Positions 10,577 through 18,364 of a stretch of 64,000 nucleotides of DNA are shown in pieces; positions within the stretch are counted from its first letter, which is position 1; every line of letters begins with the position of its first letter. The position numbers and the translations under genes are program-made. Location: the NCBI RefSeq assembly GCF_000725495.1, contig NZ_JNZD01000006.1, positions 124,001 through 188,000 on the forward strand. The letters run 5' to 3'. The notes beneath the pieces are model-generated. The model did no database searches, was not told the origin of the DNA, and saw only the letters and a program-made list of their open reading frames with translations. This DNA is from Streptomyces aureus. GTDB taxonomy: Bacteria > Actinomycetota > Actinomycetes > Streptomycetales > Streptomycetaceae.

Positions 10577-11779
10577 GTGACGCAGGAAGAGACCACGTAC
10601 GACGCCAGCCACATCGAGGTAGTGGTGGGGTGGGAAGCGGTTCGGAGGCGGCCCGGTATGTATGTCGGCTCGACAGGTGAACGCGGCCTGAACCAGCTGG
10701 TGTTCGAGGTGGCTGATCGGGCGGTGAACATCGCCGTGGCGCGCCGATCCGGCTCCGTCGACATCACCCTCCTGCCCGACGGCGGTGTGTCGGTCGCCGA
10801 CGACGGGCCGGGCGTTCCCTTCGGCGGACCGGAGGACGCGGACGGTCCGGGGATCGAGGCCCTGCTCACCCTGATGGGGACCGGGGCGGGGAGCGACGAC
10901 CGCCATGACGTGACGCTCGGCTTCTGCGGCCTCGGCCCCAGCGTCGTCAACGCCCTGTCCCGTCGGATGACGGCCGAGGTACGGCACGAGGGAGTCCGCT
11001 GGGTCCAGGAGTACGCACGTGGTCAGGCCGTCACCCCGCTCACGGAGGCGGGAGCGGCGGCGGGGACCGGGAGCGTCATCGCCTTCTGGCCCGACGCCGA
11101 CATCTTCGGAACCGCGCAGTTCTCCTTCGAGAGCCTGGCGGAGCGCTTCAGGGAACTGGCCTTCCTGAACCGGGGTCTGGAGGTGTCGCTGGCCGACCTG
11201 AGGCGCGCGGACGCGCCCCGTTCGCTCCGGTTCAGTTTCCCGGGCGGGGCCCGCGACCTCGTCGACCTCCTCGACGGCGGTCGCCCGCCGGGGCCCGCGA
11301 CCACGGACATCGTCTCCTTCGAGCACGAGGACCCGCGGATGGCGGGCGTGATGGAGGTGGCGTTCCACTGGTCCGACTCCCCCGAGGAGCGGATCCGGAC
11401 CTTCGCCAACAGTCGGTCGACGATCGGCGGTACGCACGAGCTGGGCTTCCACGAAGGGGTCGCGGCCGCGGTCACCGCGTTCGCGCGCGAGCGGCGGCTG
11501 CTCGCGGCAACGGAGCCCGACCTCGACACCGAGCGGACGATCGCGGGTCTGACGGCGGTCGTGTCCGTGAAAGTGGACCGTCCGGAGTTCGAGGGTGCCA
11601 CGCACAGGGTGCTGGGCAACCCCGAGGTGCGCACCTGCCTCCGACAGACGGTACGGGACCACCTCGGCAGATGTTTGAGCGAACACCCCGAGCAGGCCAC
11701 GGCCGTCATCAGGTCGTGTTCTGCGGACCGGCCTGCTTTGCTGACTGGAACCACCAACAGCGAGAGGGGCGGCGTGTGA
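10577..11779 (+). CDS. Degenerate GyrB-like ATPase paralogue without TOPRIM domain
   Basis: A 400-residue protein clearly related to the N-terminal half of GyrB/ParE. It keeps VRRRPGMYVGS, VADDGPGVP, a GLGPSVVNALS lid motif and FWPDADIF, and continues through the transducer domain, but ends before any TOPRIM or C-terminal domain. Key ATPase residues are changed. In the stretch aligned to the catalytic helix (FEVADRAVN) the Glu and Asp remain, but the magnesium-binding Asn is Arg. The Gln-Thr-Lys loop of the transducer (FEGQTK in GyrB) reads FEGATH, losing the ATP-sensing Lys. GTG at 10577 has GAGGGGG 5 nt before it. It is likely an inactive or altered GHKL protein rather than a gyrase subunit; a role in drug resistance or regulation is possible. 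It is translationally coupled to the next gene. Confidence 0.8.
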   Translation: MTQEETTYDASHIEVVVGWEAVRRRPGMYVGSTGERGLNQLVFEVADRAVNIAVARRSGSVDITLLPDGGVSVADDGPGVPFGGPEDADGPGIEALLTLMGTGAGSDDRHDVTLGFCGLGPSVVNALSRRMTAEVRHEGVRWVQEYARGQAVTPLTEAGAAAGTGSVIAFWPDADIFGTAQFSFESLAERFRELAFLNRGLEVSLADLRRADAPRSLRFSFPGGARDLVDLLDGGRPPGPATTDIVSFEHEDPRMAGVMEVAFHWSDSPEERIRTFANSRSTIGGTHELGFHEGVAAAVTAFARERRLLAATEPDLDTERTIAGLTAVVSVKVDRPEFEGATHRVLGNPEVRTCLRQTVRDHLGRCLSEHPEQATAVIRSCSADRPALLTGTTNSERGGV

Positions 11780-11964
11780 GCAAACGGCGGTACGTGGCGC
11801 GCGGGGTGCCGGGCGGATACCGGATCTGGGACAACAAGGGCCGGCGCTGGTGGGGAGACCTCTACGAACTCTGCCCCGACGATCTGCTGACAGAGCTGAA
11901 CAGCCGTGCCGACCCGGAAAGGATCTCCATACTCCTGAGGCGCTACCGGGCGCTGAAGCGGTAG
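11776..11964 (+). CDS. Small basic protein coupled to the GyrB-like gene
   Basis: A 62-residue protein starting at GTG 11776, which overlaps the TGA of the upstream gene by 4 bp (GTGA), with AGAGGGGCGGC as its ribosome site. The sequence is basic and aromatic-rich (VSKRRYVARG, WDNKGRRWWGD) and ends with an Arg/Lys-rich helix (LLRRYRALKR). I do not recognise a family. The overlap suggests it is made together with the degenerate GyrB-like protein and may bind it or DNA. A longer in-frame start inside the upstream gene is less likely. Confidence 0.6.
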   Translation: MSKRRYVARGVPGGYRIWDNKGRRWWGDLYELCPDDLLTELNSRADPERISILLRRYRALKR

Positions 11965-12117
11965 CCGTCGTTCGTTCCTTTGCCGTGGTCGACCGACCGG
12001 GGAACAGTGGTTGCCGGCGGGCACCAGCCATGACACCGGACTCTCCCTCGCCGCCATATCGATGTGGCCCCGAGAGCGCCGCCGACGTGGGGCGCGCCAT
12101 GCGTACCCCCGATGCCG

Positions 12118-12666
12118 CTAGCGACCGTTCGCGAGGGTGATGTCGGCGCCCTGGATGGTCTCTCGGGCCGTCTTCACGAACGCGAGGACGGCTTGCCAGA
12201 ACGGGTCGTAGGCGTCGCTGAACCGCTGTCCCGCGTCGGCCTCGCCTCGGATCATGGCTTCAAGGGCCCGGTAGTTGGCCGAGGTCGCGCGCCTGAGTCG
12301 ATCCGCTGCCGTGGCCACTTCCTGCGGCCCTTCCAGTTCCACCACCCACACGCGATGCCGCAGTACGGCGTACTCGTCGCGGAGCCTGAGCCGCAGATCG
12401 CGGAGGAGGCGGAGCCGGTCGCGATCGTCGGTGCCCTCCTGGGCGTCGGTGACCTTCCAGTAGAGGTCCGCCATGTGCTGCGCCTGTTCGATGACGTCCA
12501 CGTACGCGGTGCGACGCGCCGACCTCGTACGGTCCGCCTGCTGGCTGCTCGCGGCCAACTGCGCCTGTATGCGGGCCGCGCCGGCCGTCCCCCGGCTGGT
12601 CACCCAACTCGCGACGACGGCTGTTCCCGCCGTGAGTACTCCGACCCACAGTGTGTTGTCGATCAT
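12118..12666 (-). CDS. Hypothetical protein with one N-terminal membrane segment
   Basis: About 182 residues. An N-terminal hydrophobic helix (MIDNTLWVGVLTAGTAVVAS) is followed by a long, highly charged, probably helical domain rich in Arg, Glu and Gln. This resembles the many small actinomycete membrane proteins with a cytoplasmic coiled tail. Start choice is uncertain: ATG 12666 begins right at the hydrophobic helix but its GGGG site is too close, while an upstream ATG at 12720 has no visible site. Function unknown. Confidence 0.55.
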   Translation of the reverse strand: MIDNTLWVGVLTAGTAVVASWVTSRGTAGAARIQAQLAASSQQADRTRSARRTAYVDVIEQAQHMADLYWKVTDAQEGTDDRDRLRLLRDLRLRLRDEYAVLRHRVWVVELEGPQEVATAADRLRRATSANYRALEAMIRGEADAGQRFSDAYDPFWQAVLAFVKTARETIQGADITLANGR

Positions 12667-12783
12667 CCCCACATTGTCGGTGGACAGCCCACCCGGACGA
12701 CCCGTTTTCGGCACACACATCGAACCGACGCCGAGCGAGGGACGCCAAGGCGCAGTACGGACATGGCTGTTGTCGCGGCTGTC

Positions 12784-12824
12784 GGCATCGGGCCGGGACC
12801 TCGAGGTCGTCCGGGCCCGATGCC
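12784..12824 (-). terminator. Hairpin terminator after the DUF305 gene
   Basis: A perfect 11-bp stem (GGCATCGGGCC / GGCCCGATGCC) encloses a second perfect palindrome GACCTCGAGGTC at 12797-12808. It starts about 10 bp beyond the stop of the DUF305 gene on the minus strand. Confidence 0.6.
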
Positions 12825-12834
12825 GCGTGGTCGG

Positions 12835-13500
12835 CTAGCGGCCGAGAAGCTTGTCCATCCCGGTGATCTCGGAGGACTGCGAGGTGACGATCGACGTGGC
12901 CATCGTCGTGGCGGGACCGTACGCGCCCTTGGCCCGTTCGGTCTTCGCCATGGCGATCGCACCTTGATGATGGCTGACCATCATCCGCAGGAACGCCTTG
13001 TCGAAGGCGTCACCGGACAGGTTCTTGAGCTTTGCCATGTCGTCGCCGGACATCATGCCGGGCATCGAGGAGCCGGAGTGGTCCATGCCGGGCATGCTCT
13101 CCATGCCCGTCATGTCGGCGTCCGGGACCTTCGCGTCCCAGGCCTTCAGCCAGCCGGACATGGTGTTGATCTCCGGGTCCTGCGCCCGCTCGATCTTGTC
13201 GGCCAGGTCCTTCACCTGCTGGGACTTCGCCCGTGTGGCGGCCAGGCCCGCCATGGCCACGGCCTGCCGGTGGTGCGGGATCATCCCCTGGGCGAACGAC
13301 ACGTCCTGCGCGTTGTGGCTGCCCTTGGCGGCGGAAGCAGTGCCCGAGGAACCGGCGGTGGACGTCGCCTCCGTGTCGTGGCCCGTGTGCCTCGACGACG
13401 AGGACGAATCGCTGCTGCCGCAGCCGGCCAGCACCACCGCCGCGGTGACAGTGGCGGACAGGATCACGGTTCGGCGGGAAAGGGAACGGCGAGATGTCAT
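12835..13500 (-). CDS. DUF305 lipoprotein
   Basis: A 221-residue exported lipoprotein. The N-terminus has a twin-arginine-rich leader and a lipobox LAGC (cysteine near residue 27), so it should be anchored outside the membrane. A Ser/Thr-rich linker leads to two DUF305 repeats with the hallmark motifs MIPHHRQAVAMA and MVSHHQGAIAMA. Between them is a Met/His-rich stretch (MTGMESMPGMDHSGSSMPGMM) that looks like a copper-binding site. Homologues often lie near copper-handling genes, and metal binding is an inference here. It is the second gene of a two-gene operon behind the DUF6153 gene (103-bp gap). Confidence 0.85.
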   Translation of the reverse strand: MTSRRSLSRRTVILSATVTAAVVLAGCGSSDSSSSSRHTGHDTEATSTAGSSGTASAAKGSHNAQDVSFAQGMIPHHRQAVAMAGLAATRAKSQQVKDLADKIERAQDPEINTMSGWLKAWDAKVPDADMTGMESMPGMDHSGSSMPGMMSGDDMAKLKNLSGDAFDKAFLRMMVSHHQGAIAMAKTERAKGAYGPATTMATSIVTSQSSEITGMDKLLGR

Positions 13501-13603
13501 GAGAGGTGCAACCCCTTGAAGTGCCCGCGCCCATGCGCGGGAGAAACGGATTCATGCAGGCCGGAGCACGCCACCCCGTCAGGAGGGCGTCGTGCGGGAG
13601 CCT

Positions 13604-14017
13604 CTAGATCCGCAGGAGCTGCAATTCGGAGAGATCGGGCGGTGCGCGGCCGTCGACCGGCCCGGGAGCCGGGCCGCCACCGACGGTGGCCGCAGGTTTG
13701 GCATGCGCGGTCACGCCGGGCATCAGCGCGGGCGGCACGTAAGCGGTGGACGTACCGCCCGCCGCGCATGTCCCGCCGACGTGGTCCATGCCCATGCCGC
13801 TGTCGCCCGCGTCGGTCAGATGCCGGCAGTCCGCTCCCTCAGCGTGGACGGGCGCCGAGCGCTCTCCGGTCGTCATCACCATGTCGTGCCTGCCCGCGGC
13901 CGGCATGCCGGCGGGGGACAGCGCGTGCATGCCCAGCACCCCTGCCACCAGGGCCAGGACGAGCCACATCCAGCGCGCGGAACTCCCCTTGGAGCCGGTG
14001 CGGACGCTGGATTTCAT
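13604..14017 (-). CDS. DUF6153-type membrane protein
   Basis: A 137-residue protein with one N-terminal transmembrane helix (WMWLVLALVAGVLGMHAL), then a Met/His/Cys-containing extracellular stretch (HDMVMT, CRHL, GMGMDHVGGTC) and a Pro/Gly-rich tail. This matches the DUF6153 family found beside DUF305 genes in Streptomyces. The paired Met and His residues suggest that it and the DUF305 lipoprotein handle the same metal, probably copper, at the cell surface. It is first in the operon. Confidence 0.7.
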   Translation of the reverse strand: MKSSVRTGSKGSSARWMWLVLALVAGVLGMHALSPAGMPAAGRHDMVMTTGERSAPVHAEGADCRHLTDAGDSGMGMDHVGGTCAAGGTSTAYVPPALMPGVTAHAKPAATVGGGPAPGPVDGRAPPDLSELQLLRI

Positions 14018-14317
14018 GGGCCCATCCTAGGAGGCTCCCGCCGCATGTCGCGGCCGGACACTCCGCGAAGTGCCCCATCCCACATCGGCCCTCGCACTCG
14101 ACTTGCACACATGAAGTCCGCCCATGAGTGCGCACCATGACTGTGCATCACCTGTGCGGCCGTGTGAGATCCTTCCGTCCGCGGACCTGTCGCCGCAGCA
14201 GACGGCGAATCCCTTGGGCACCCTGACCTGTGCCCGGCACCGGTGTGCGCCGTCCCCGCGGTGGAGGCCCCGCTGCTCACCGATGAGCCCGAACCGAACT
14301 GATCCCAGGGGGAATTG

Positions 14318-14449
14318 ATGAACTCTGCGGAGCAACGCGGGCACGCTCTGCGTCGGGCCGAACACGACCACCGTGATGAGCCCTGGCCTGACTCTCAGCG
14401 GCGTCCGCATCTCGAGCAACTCGTCCTGCTGACCCGCACCGGACGATGA
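14318..14449 (+). CDS. Possible 43-residue small ORF
   Basis: ATG at 14318 has a good AGGGGG site 6 nt upstream, and the frame runs 43 charged residues (MNSAEQRGHALRRAEHDH...) to TGA 14447-14449. A strong hairpin follows 9 bp later. Against it, third-position G/C is lower than in neighbouring genes and I know no homologue. It lies in a 530-bp stretch (14018-14549) that otherwise holds only the upstream region of the DUF6153 operon. Confidence 0.2.
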   Translation: MNSAEQRGHALRRAEHDHRDEPWPDSQRRPHLEQLVLLTRTGR

Positions 14450-14457
14450 CCACCGGA

Positions 14458-14489
14458 CCGGCCTGTGGCAACCGCTCACCACAGGCCGG
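14458..14489. terminator. Hairpin between convergent units
   Basis: A perfect 11-bp stem CCGGCCTGTGG / CCACAGGCCGG with a 10-nt loop, about 60 bp beyond the stop of the GH114 gene on the minus strand. Confidence 0.6.
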
Positions 14490-14549
14490 AACCGGCTCAC
14501 GTCGGCCTGCGGCCCAGAGCCGGGGCGGACGGGAATTGTCTGACAGGAC

Positions 14550-15365
14550 CTAGCAGGTCTTGCGTACGTAGCCGCTGGTGCCCGCCGGTTTGACGTCCAC
14601 GTCGCGCTGGACGATGCTCAGCTTGGTGCCCCAGCCGTTGCAGGCCTTCGACCTGCCGGAGTTGGTGTACTCGATCACGATCACGTTGTTCCCGAACGCG
14701 CTCGTGTAGTCGCCGCACTCGTCGTACTGGCCGCACTCCTCGGCCACGGCGAAGTCCAGGCCGTTGGCGGTGTGGTTGCCCGCCAGTTCGGGCGTGTTCT
14801 TCTGGGCGATGGCCAGGCCGTCCGTGTGGGCGCGGGCGGAGAGCAGCTTGATGAAGGCCTGTGCGTTGGCGGCTGTCAGGCGGTTCCCGGAGCGGGTGTA
14901 GCTGTCGTAGTTGTCGGGCTCGACCGCCTGGAAGCCCTTGGACCTGCAGGTGTCGATCACGCTTCCGATCCTGGCGGCGATCCGCTGCCGCTTGCCGTCG
15001 GTGCCGATGTCGAGGAAGGCCTCGCCCCAGTCCTCGTCGTAGACGACCTTGCCGGACGCGTCCCGCAGCAGCAGGTCGGAGTCCCACTGGCTCTCCGCGC
15101 CCGGCTGGGCCTGGAAGGCGTTGACGTAGCAGATGTTGTACAGGCCCGCCGCGGGCGAGGCCTCGTTGTCCCGGGTGACGACCTTGACTCCGGCCGGCGG
15201 GGTGTAGGCGCCGCCGATCTGATAGTCGAAGCCGACGTGCGCGGGCGGCAGCGTCACGGCCGCGGCCTGCGCGGAGGCCGTAGGGGCGACCAGGGCGCCG
15301 ACGAGCGCCGCGGCGCCGATGACGGTGCCCATGAGCGTGGGGGATGTGGTCCGGAAAAGGCTCAT
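14550..15365 (-). CDS. Secreted GH114 endo-alpha-1,4-polygalactosaminidase-like enzyme
   Basis: A 271-residue secreted protein. Residues 1-36 are a signal peptide (hydrophobic TVIGAAALVGALVAP, then SAQAAA). The remainder matches the GH114 barrel: GFDYQIGGAYTP near the start, CYVNAFQA, the acidic EDWGEAFLDI, and VEPDNYDSY, a conserved segment with putative catalytic acids, plus six cysteines. Known members cut alpha-1,4-galactosamine polymers found in fungal and bacterial exopolysaccharide, so a role against fungal walls or biofilm is plausible. ATG 15365 has GGGAG upstream and begins the signal peptide; an earlier in-frame ATG would add ten polar residues. Confidence 0.82.
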   Translation of the reverse strand: MSLFRTTSPTLMGTVIGAAALVGALVAPTASAQAAAVTLPPAHVGFDYQIGGAYTPPAGVKVVTRDNEASPAAGLYNICYVNAFQAQPGAESQWDSDLLLRDASGKVVYDEDWGEAFLDIGTDGKRQRIAARIGSVIDTCRSKGFQAVEPDNYDSYTRSGNRLTAANAQAFIKLLSARAHTDGLAIAQKNTPELAGNHTANGLDFAVAEECGQYDECGDYTSAFGNNVIVIEYTNSGRSKACNGWGTKLSIVQRDVDVKPAGTSGYVRKTC

Positions 15366-15538
15366 GTGGATGAGCTCCCAGGGGGAAGAGGGCACGTCCC
15401 CGCCTCGGACGCGTCAAGGCGTCCTGGCGACTCGGGCCGGACTCGAGGCGCGAGGCCCGCATACCGGCTGGGCGTGTCTCTGAACACGGAGCACGGCTCC
15501 GGTGTCGTCGGGGAGTAAAGCGACTGCCCGCGACGATG

Positions 15539-16246
15539 TCAAGGTCGGGTGCCCGCCTGCAGACGGAGGCCCGTGAGGGTCAGTTCCAGGGCGGAGCGGA
15601 ACTGGTCGACGTCGTCGTGGCCGTCGAACTCGTCGACGATCTCGTGCACGAAGGGGTACTCCTCGGGGTCGAGCTCCCGCCATGCCTGGGCGAAGCGGCC
15701 GAGGAATTCCTCGCGGCTCACGGCGCCGTCGAGGATCTCGGCGGGCGGCTCCTGGCCCATGTCGACGGCGGAGCCGACGACGACGCCCACGATCGCGGAC
15801 ACGGCGTGGAAGCGCTGGTGCGCGGTGAGGTCCAGGCGGAGGGTCTGCTGGCCGAGCCTCTCGTACAGCCGCAGCGAATTGCTCTGGGCCTCGGTGTTGC
15901 GCATGAAGTAGGCGCCCAGCCAGGGCCGGTCCACGATCGCGTCGAACAGCGTCACGGCCATGGCGCGGAGGTCGTCGATCGGGTCGTCGCTGCCGGGAAG
16001 CCGCTCGACGTCGGCCAGCACCGCGCCGATCACATGGTCGGTGGCGCGGTCGAGCAGCTCCTCCTTGCTGTCCACGTACCAGTAGATGCTGGCGACGCCA
16101 CCGCCGAGGCGCTGCGCGAGCGCCCGGAACGTCAGCGCCGGTGCCCCCGCCTCGTCGAGCAGGGCCACCGCCTCGGTGAGCACGGACTCCATCGAGTGCG
16201 AGGCCCGTCGGCGTCCCCCGGTGGCGCGGTTCTGCAGGCGTGTCAT
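15539..16246 (-). CDS. TetR/AcrR-family repressor of the divergent exporter
   Basis: A 235-residue regulator. The N-terminal HTH is typical (LTFRALAQRLGGGVASIYWYVDSKEELLDRA, residues about 39-69), followed by an all-helical ligand domain ending like TetR_C. It is divergent from an MFS efflux gene with 105 bp between the starts, and that gap contains three copies of a TATCGAACG half-site. By the usual TetR arrangement it would repress itself and the exporter until an exported drug binds. The inducer is not evident. Confidence 0.88.
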   Translation of the reverse strand: MTRLQNRATGGRRRASHSMESVLTEAVALLDEAGAPALTFRALAQRLGGGVASIYWYVDSKEELLDRATDHVIGAVLADVERLPGSDDPIDDLRAMAVTLFDAIVDRPWLGAYFMRNTEAQSNSLRLYERLGQQTLRLDLTAHQRFHAVSAIVGVVVGSAVDMGQEPPAEILDGAVSREEFLGRFAQAWRELDPEEYPFVHEIVDEFDGHDDVDQFRSALELTLTGLRLQAGTRP

Positions 16247-16273
16247 GGCGTCCTTCCCACCGTTCTTGCGTCG

Positions 16274-16335
16274 TATCGAACGTTGTTCTATCGTAGCTCA
16301 TCGTACGCCGTTCGATAACCGTACGACGTTCGATA
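16274..16335. promoter_or_regulatory. TetR operator array
   Basis: TATCGAACG at 16274-16282 and its reverse complement CGTTCGATA at 16309-16317 and 16327-16335. The last two sit in near-identical 17-bp direct repeats (16301-16317 and 16319-16335) spaced 18 bp apart. The array spans the divergent promoters of the TetR and MFS genes. Confidence 0.65.
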
Positions 16336-16351
16336 GGAAGGACTGATTGCC

Positions 16352-17824
16352 ATGACCACCGCCACCCTTCAAACCCCCACCTCACGCACTTATCCGTCGC
16401 TCCGGGCGGCCTGGATTCCCCTGGCCGCGCTGTGTCTGGCCTTCTTCGTCGAGATGGTCGACAACACGTTGCTGTCGATCGCGCTGCCCACGATCGGGCG
16501 GGACCTCGGCGGCGGGACGACCGCGCTGCAATGGGTCACCGGGGCGTATTCGCTGACCTTCGGTGGACTGCTGCTCACCGCCGGTTCACTGGCCGACCGG
16601 CTCGGCCGCCGCCGGGTGCTGTTGATCGGACTCGCCGCGTTCGGCTCGGTGAGCCTGTGCGTCGTCCTCGTCAGTACGGCGGGCGAGCTCATAGCCCTGC
16701 GGGCCGTGCTCGGCATCGCCGCCGCCGCGATGGCGCCGATCACCAATTCCCTGGTCTTCCGCCTCTTCGACGACTCGGCCCTGCGGATGCGCGCCATGAC
16801 CGTGATGATCGTCGTCGGCATGTCCGGCTTCGTCCTCGGACCGCTGCTCGGCGGCACCGCGCTGGCCCACGTGGGCTGGGAGTGGCTGCTGGTCGTCAAC
16901 GCCCCGATCGCGCTGATCGCGTGCATCGGCGTACGGCTCGGTGTCCCGGCAGACCGGCCCGAGGACCTGACCTCCGACAGGCTCGACCTCCCCGGAGCCG
17001 TCCTGAGCGTCGGCGCCATCGGCCTCGCCTGCTACTCGCTGACCAGCGGAGTCGAGCACGGCTGGCTCTCCACGACCACCCTCGCGTCGATCATCGGCGC
17101 CGTCGTGGCCTCCGTCGCGTTTGTGTGGCACGAGCGCCGCAGTGCGGCACCCATGCTGGATCTGCGCCTCTTCTCCAACGGCACCGTCCGTGGCGCGGCC
17201 CTCGCCCAGATCGGGACGTCGATCGCGATGGCCAGCGTGATGTTCGGTCTGATCCTCCACTTCCAGTACGCCTACGGCTGGAGCCCGGTGCGGGCCGGCC
17301 TGGCCAATCTGCCGATGATCGTGACCATGCTGCTCGCCACTCCCCTGTCCGAGTGGCTCGCGCGCCGCTTCGGTCACCGCATCGCCTGCCTGGTCGGCGC
17401 GGCCTGCCTGGCCGGCGCGCTGGCCGGTCTCTCCTGGGGCGTCGACCACGGGTACGCCGTCATCGCCGCCTGCATGGTGCTGATGACCATCGGACTGCGC
17501 ACCGTGATGACGATCTGCGCGGTCGCCCTCGTCGGCGCGATGCCGAGCAACCGCACCTCGATCGGCGCCGCCCTCAACGACACCGCCCAGGAGGTCGGCT
17601 CCAGCGTCGGCACCGCCGTGGTCGGCACCCTGATCGCCGCCCTGGTCACGTCCCAGCTCCCGGCCGGCACCTGGACCGGCGACCTGGTCGCGTCGTTCTT
17701 CCACGGTGAACGGATCATCTACGCCCTGCTGGCCGTCCTCGTCGGACTGATCACGGCCGGCGGCGCACTGAGCCTCACGAACTCCCACAGCGTCGAGGAA
17801 CACCCGGTCGAGGAGGCCGCCTGA
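16352..17824 (+). CDS. MFS drug efflux transporter (DHA2, 14-TM type)
   Basis: A 490-residue membrane protein with about 14 hydrophobic helices, the size and pattern of the EmrB/QacA branch of the major facilitator superfamily. Motif A appears as LADRLGRRRVLLIG near residue 90, and motif C-like GMSGFVLGPLLGG near 155. Such proteins use the proton gradient to expel antibiotics or other lipophilic compounds. The start codon follows GGAAGGAC. The divergent TetR gene and shared operators mark it as a substrate-inducible pump. Confidence 0.9.
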   Translation: MTTATLQTPTSRTYPSLRAAWIPLAALCLAFFVEMVDNTLLSIALPTIGRDLGGGTTALQWVTGAYSLTFGGLLLTAGSLADRLGRRRVLLIGLAAFGSVSLCVVLVSTAGELIALRAVLGIAAAAMAPITNSLVFRLFDDSALRMRAMTVMIVVGMSGFVLGPLLGGTALAHVGWEWLLVVNAPIALIACIGVRLGVPADRPEDLTSDRLDLPGAVLSVGAIGLACYSLTSGVEHGWLSTTTLASIIGAVVASVAFVWHERRSAAPMLDLRLFSNGTVRGAALAQIGTSIAMASVMFGLILHFQYAYGWSPVRAGLANLPMIVTMLLATPLSEWLARRFGHRIACLVGAACLAGALAGLSWGVDHGYAVIAACMVLMTIGLRTVMTICAVALVGAMPSNRTSIGAALNDTAQEVGSSVGTAVVGTLIAALVTSQLPAGTWTGDLVASFFHGERIIYALLAVLVGLITAGGALSLTNSHSVEEHPVEEAA

Positions 17825-17964
17825 GGACACCGGAGCCTGTCCCCGCACGGCCACGGCCACGTAAGTCGCTTCGTCGCCGTGCCCGACGGCCCGGAAGCCG
17901 GGGCCGCAGTGACATGGCTCATCTCGGACGTGGTCGGGCTTCCGGTTGGGAAGTCCGACCAGCT

Positions 17965-18360
17965 TCAGCTCTCCCAGTGCGACTGCCAGGCGGGCTCGGT
18001 CACCGAGTGGGCGGCGAAGGCTTCGCGGGCGGATTTCGGGTCGGCGGTGCTGACCTGGTGGAGCCACTCGATCTGCCACCGGAGTTCGTCCTCGTCGCGG
18101 GCGTCCAGATCGTCGGGGTCACCGTGGGTGTACACCGCGCGGGCGATGTCGTCCCTCGCGAAGCCCGCGGCGTTCTCCGCCCTCGTGGTGTCGCCCGTGA
18201 GCGCCACCGCGAGCACGTTCTTGGCCGCGACGATCACACCGAAGGGGAGCTCGACGGTCTCGGTGGGCACGTCGCAGTAGTCGCCCGACTCCTCGTCGAG
18301 GGCCGCTGCCAGACGGTCGGCGGTCGCCTCGGACACCAGCGTGAGGCGGTCGGACGACAT
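17965..18360 (-). CDS. Hypothetical protein downstream of AraC-type regulator
   Basis: A 131-residue acidic protein with no signal or membrane segment (for example GDPDDLDARDEDELRWQIEWLHQV). I do not recognise the family. ATG 18360 has GGAGG 8 nt upstream, and the start lies 4 bp past the stop of the AraC-type gene, so the two are co-transcribed and possibly coupled. Confidence 0.65.
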   Translation of the reverse strand: MSSDRLTLVSEATADRLAAALDEESGDYCDVPTETVELPFGVIVAAKNVLAVALTGDTTRAENAAGFARDDIARAVYTHGDPDDLDARDEDELRWQIEWLHQVSTADPKSAREAFAAHSVTEPAWQSHWES

Positions 18361-18364
18361 GGTG

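Noticed and set aside
9503..12100. Very long open frame on the minus strand (about 865 codons)
   Set aside because: It runs antisense to the GyrB-like gene and across the nucleotidyltransferase-like gene; the predicted protein is Arg/Pro/Gly-rich with no domain. High GC content keeps shadow frames open.
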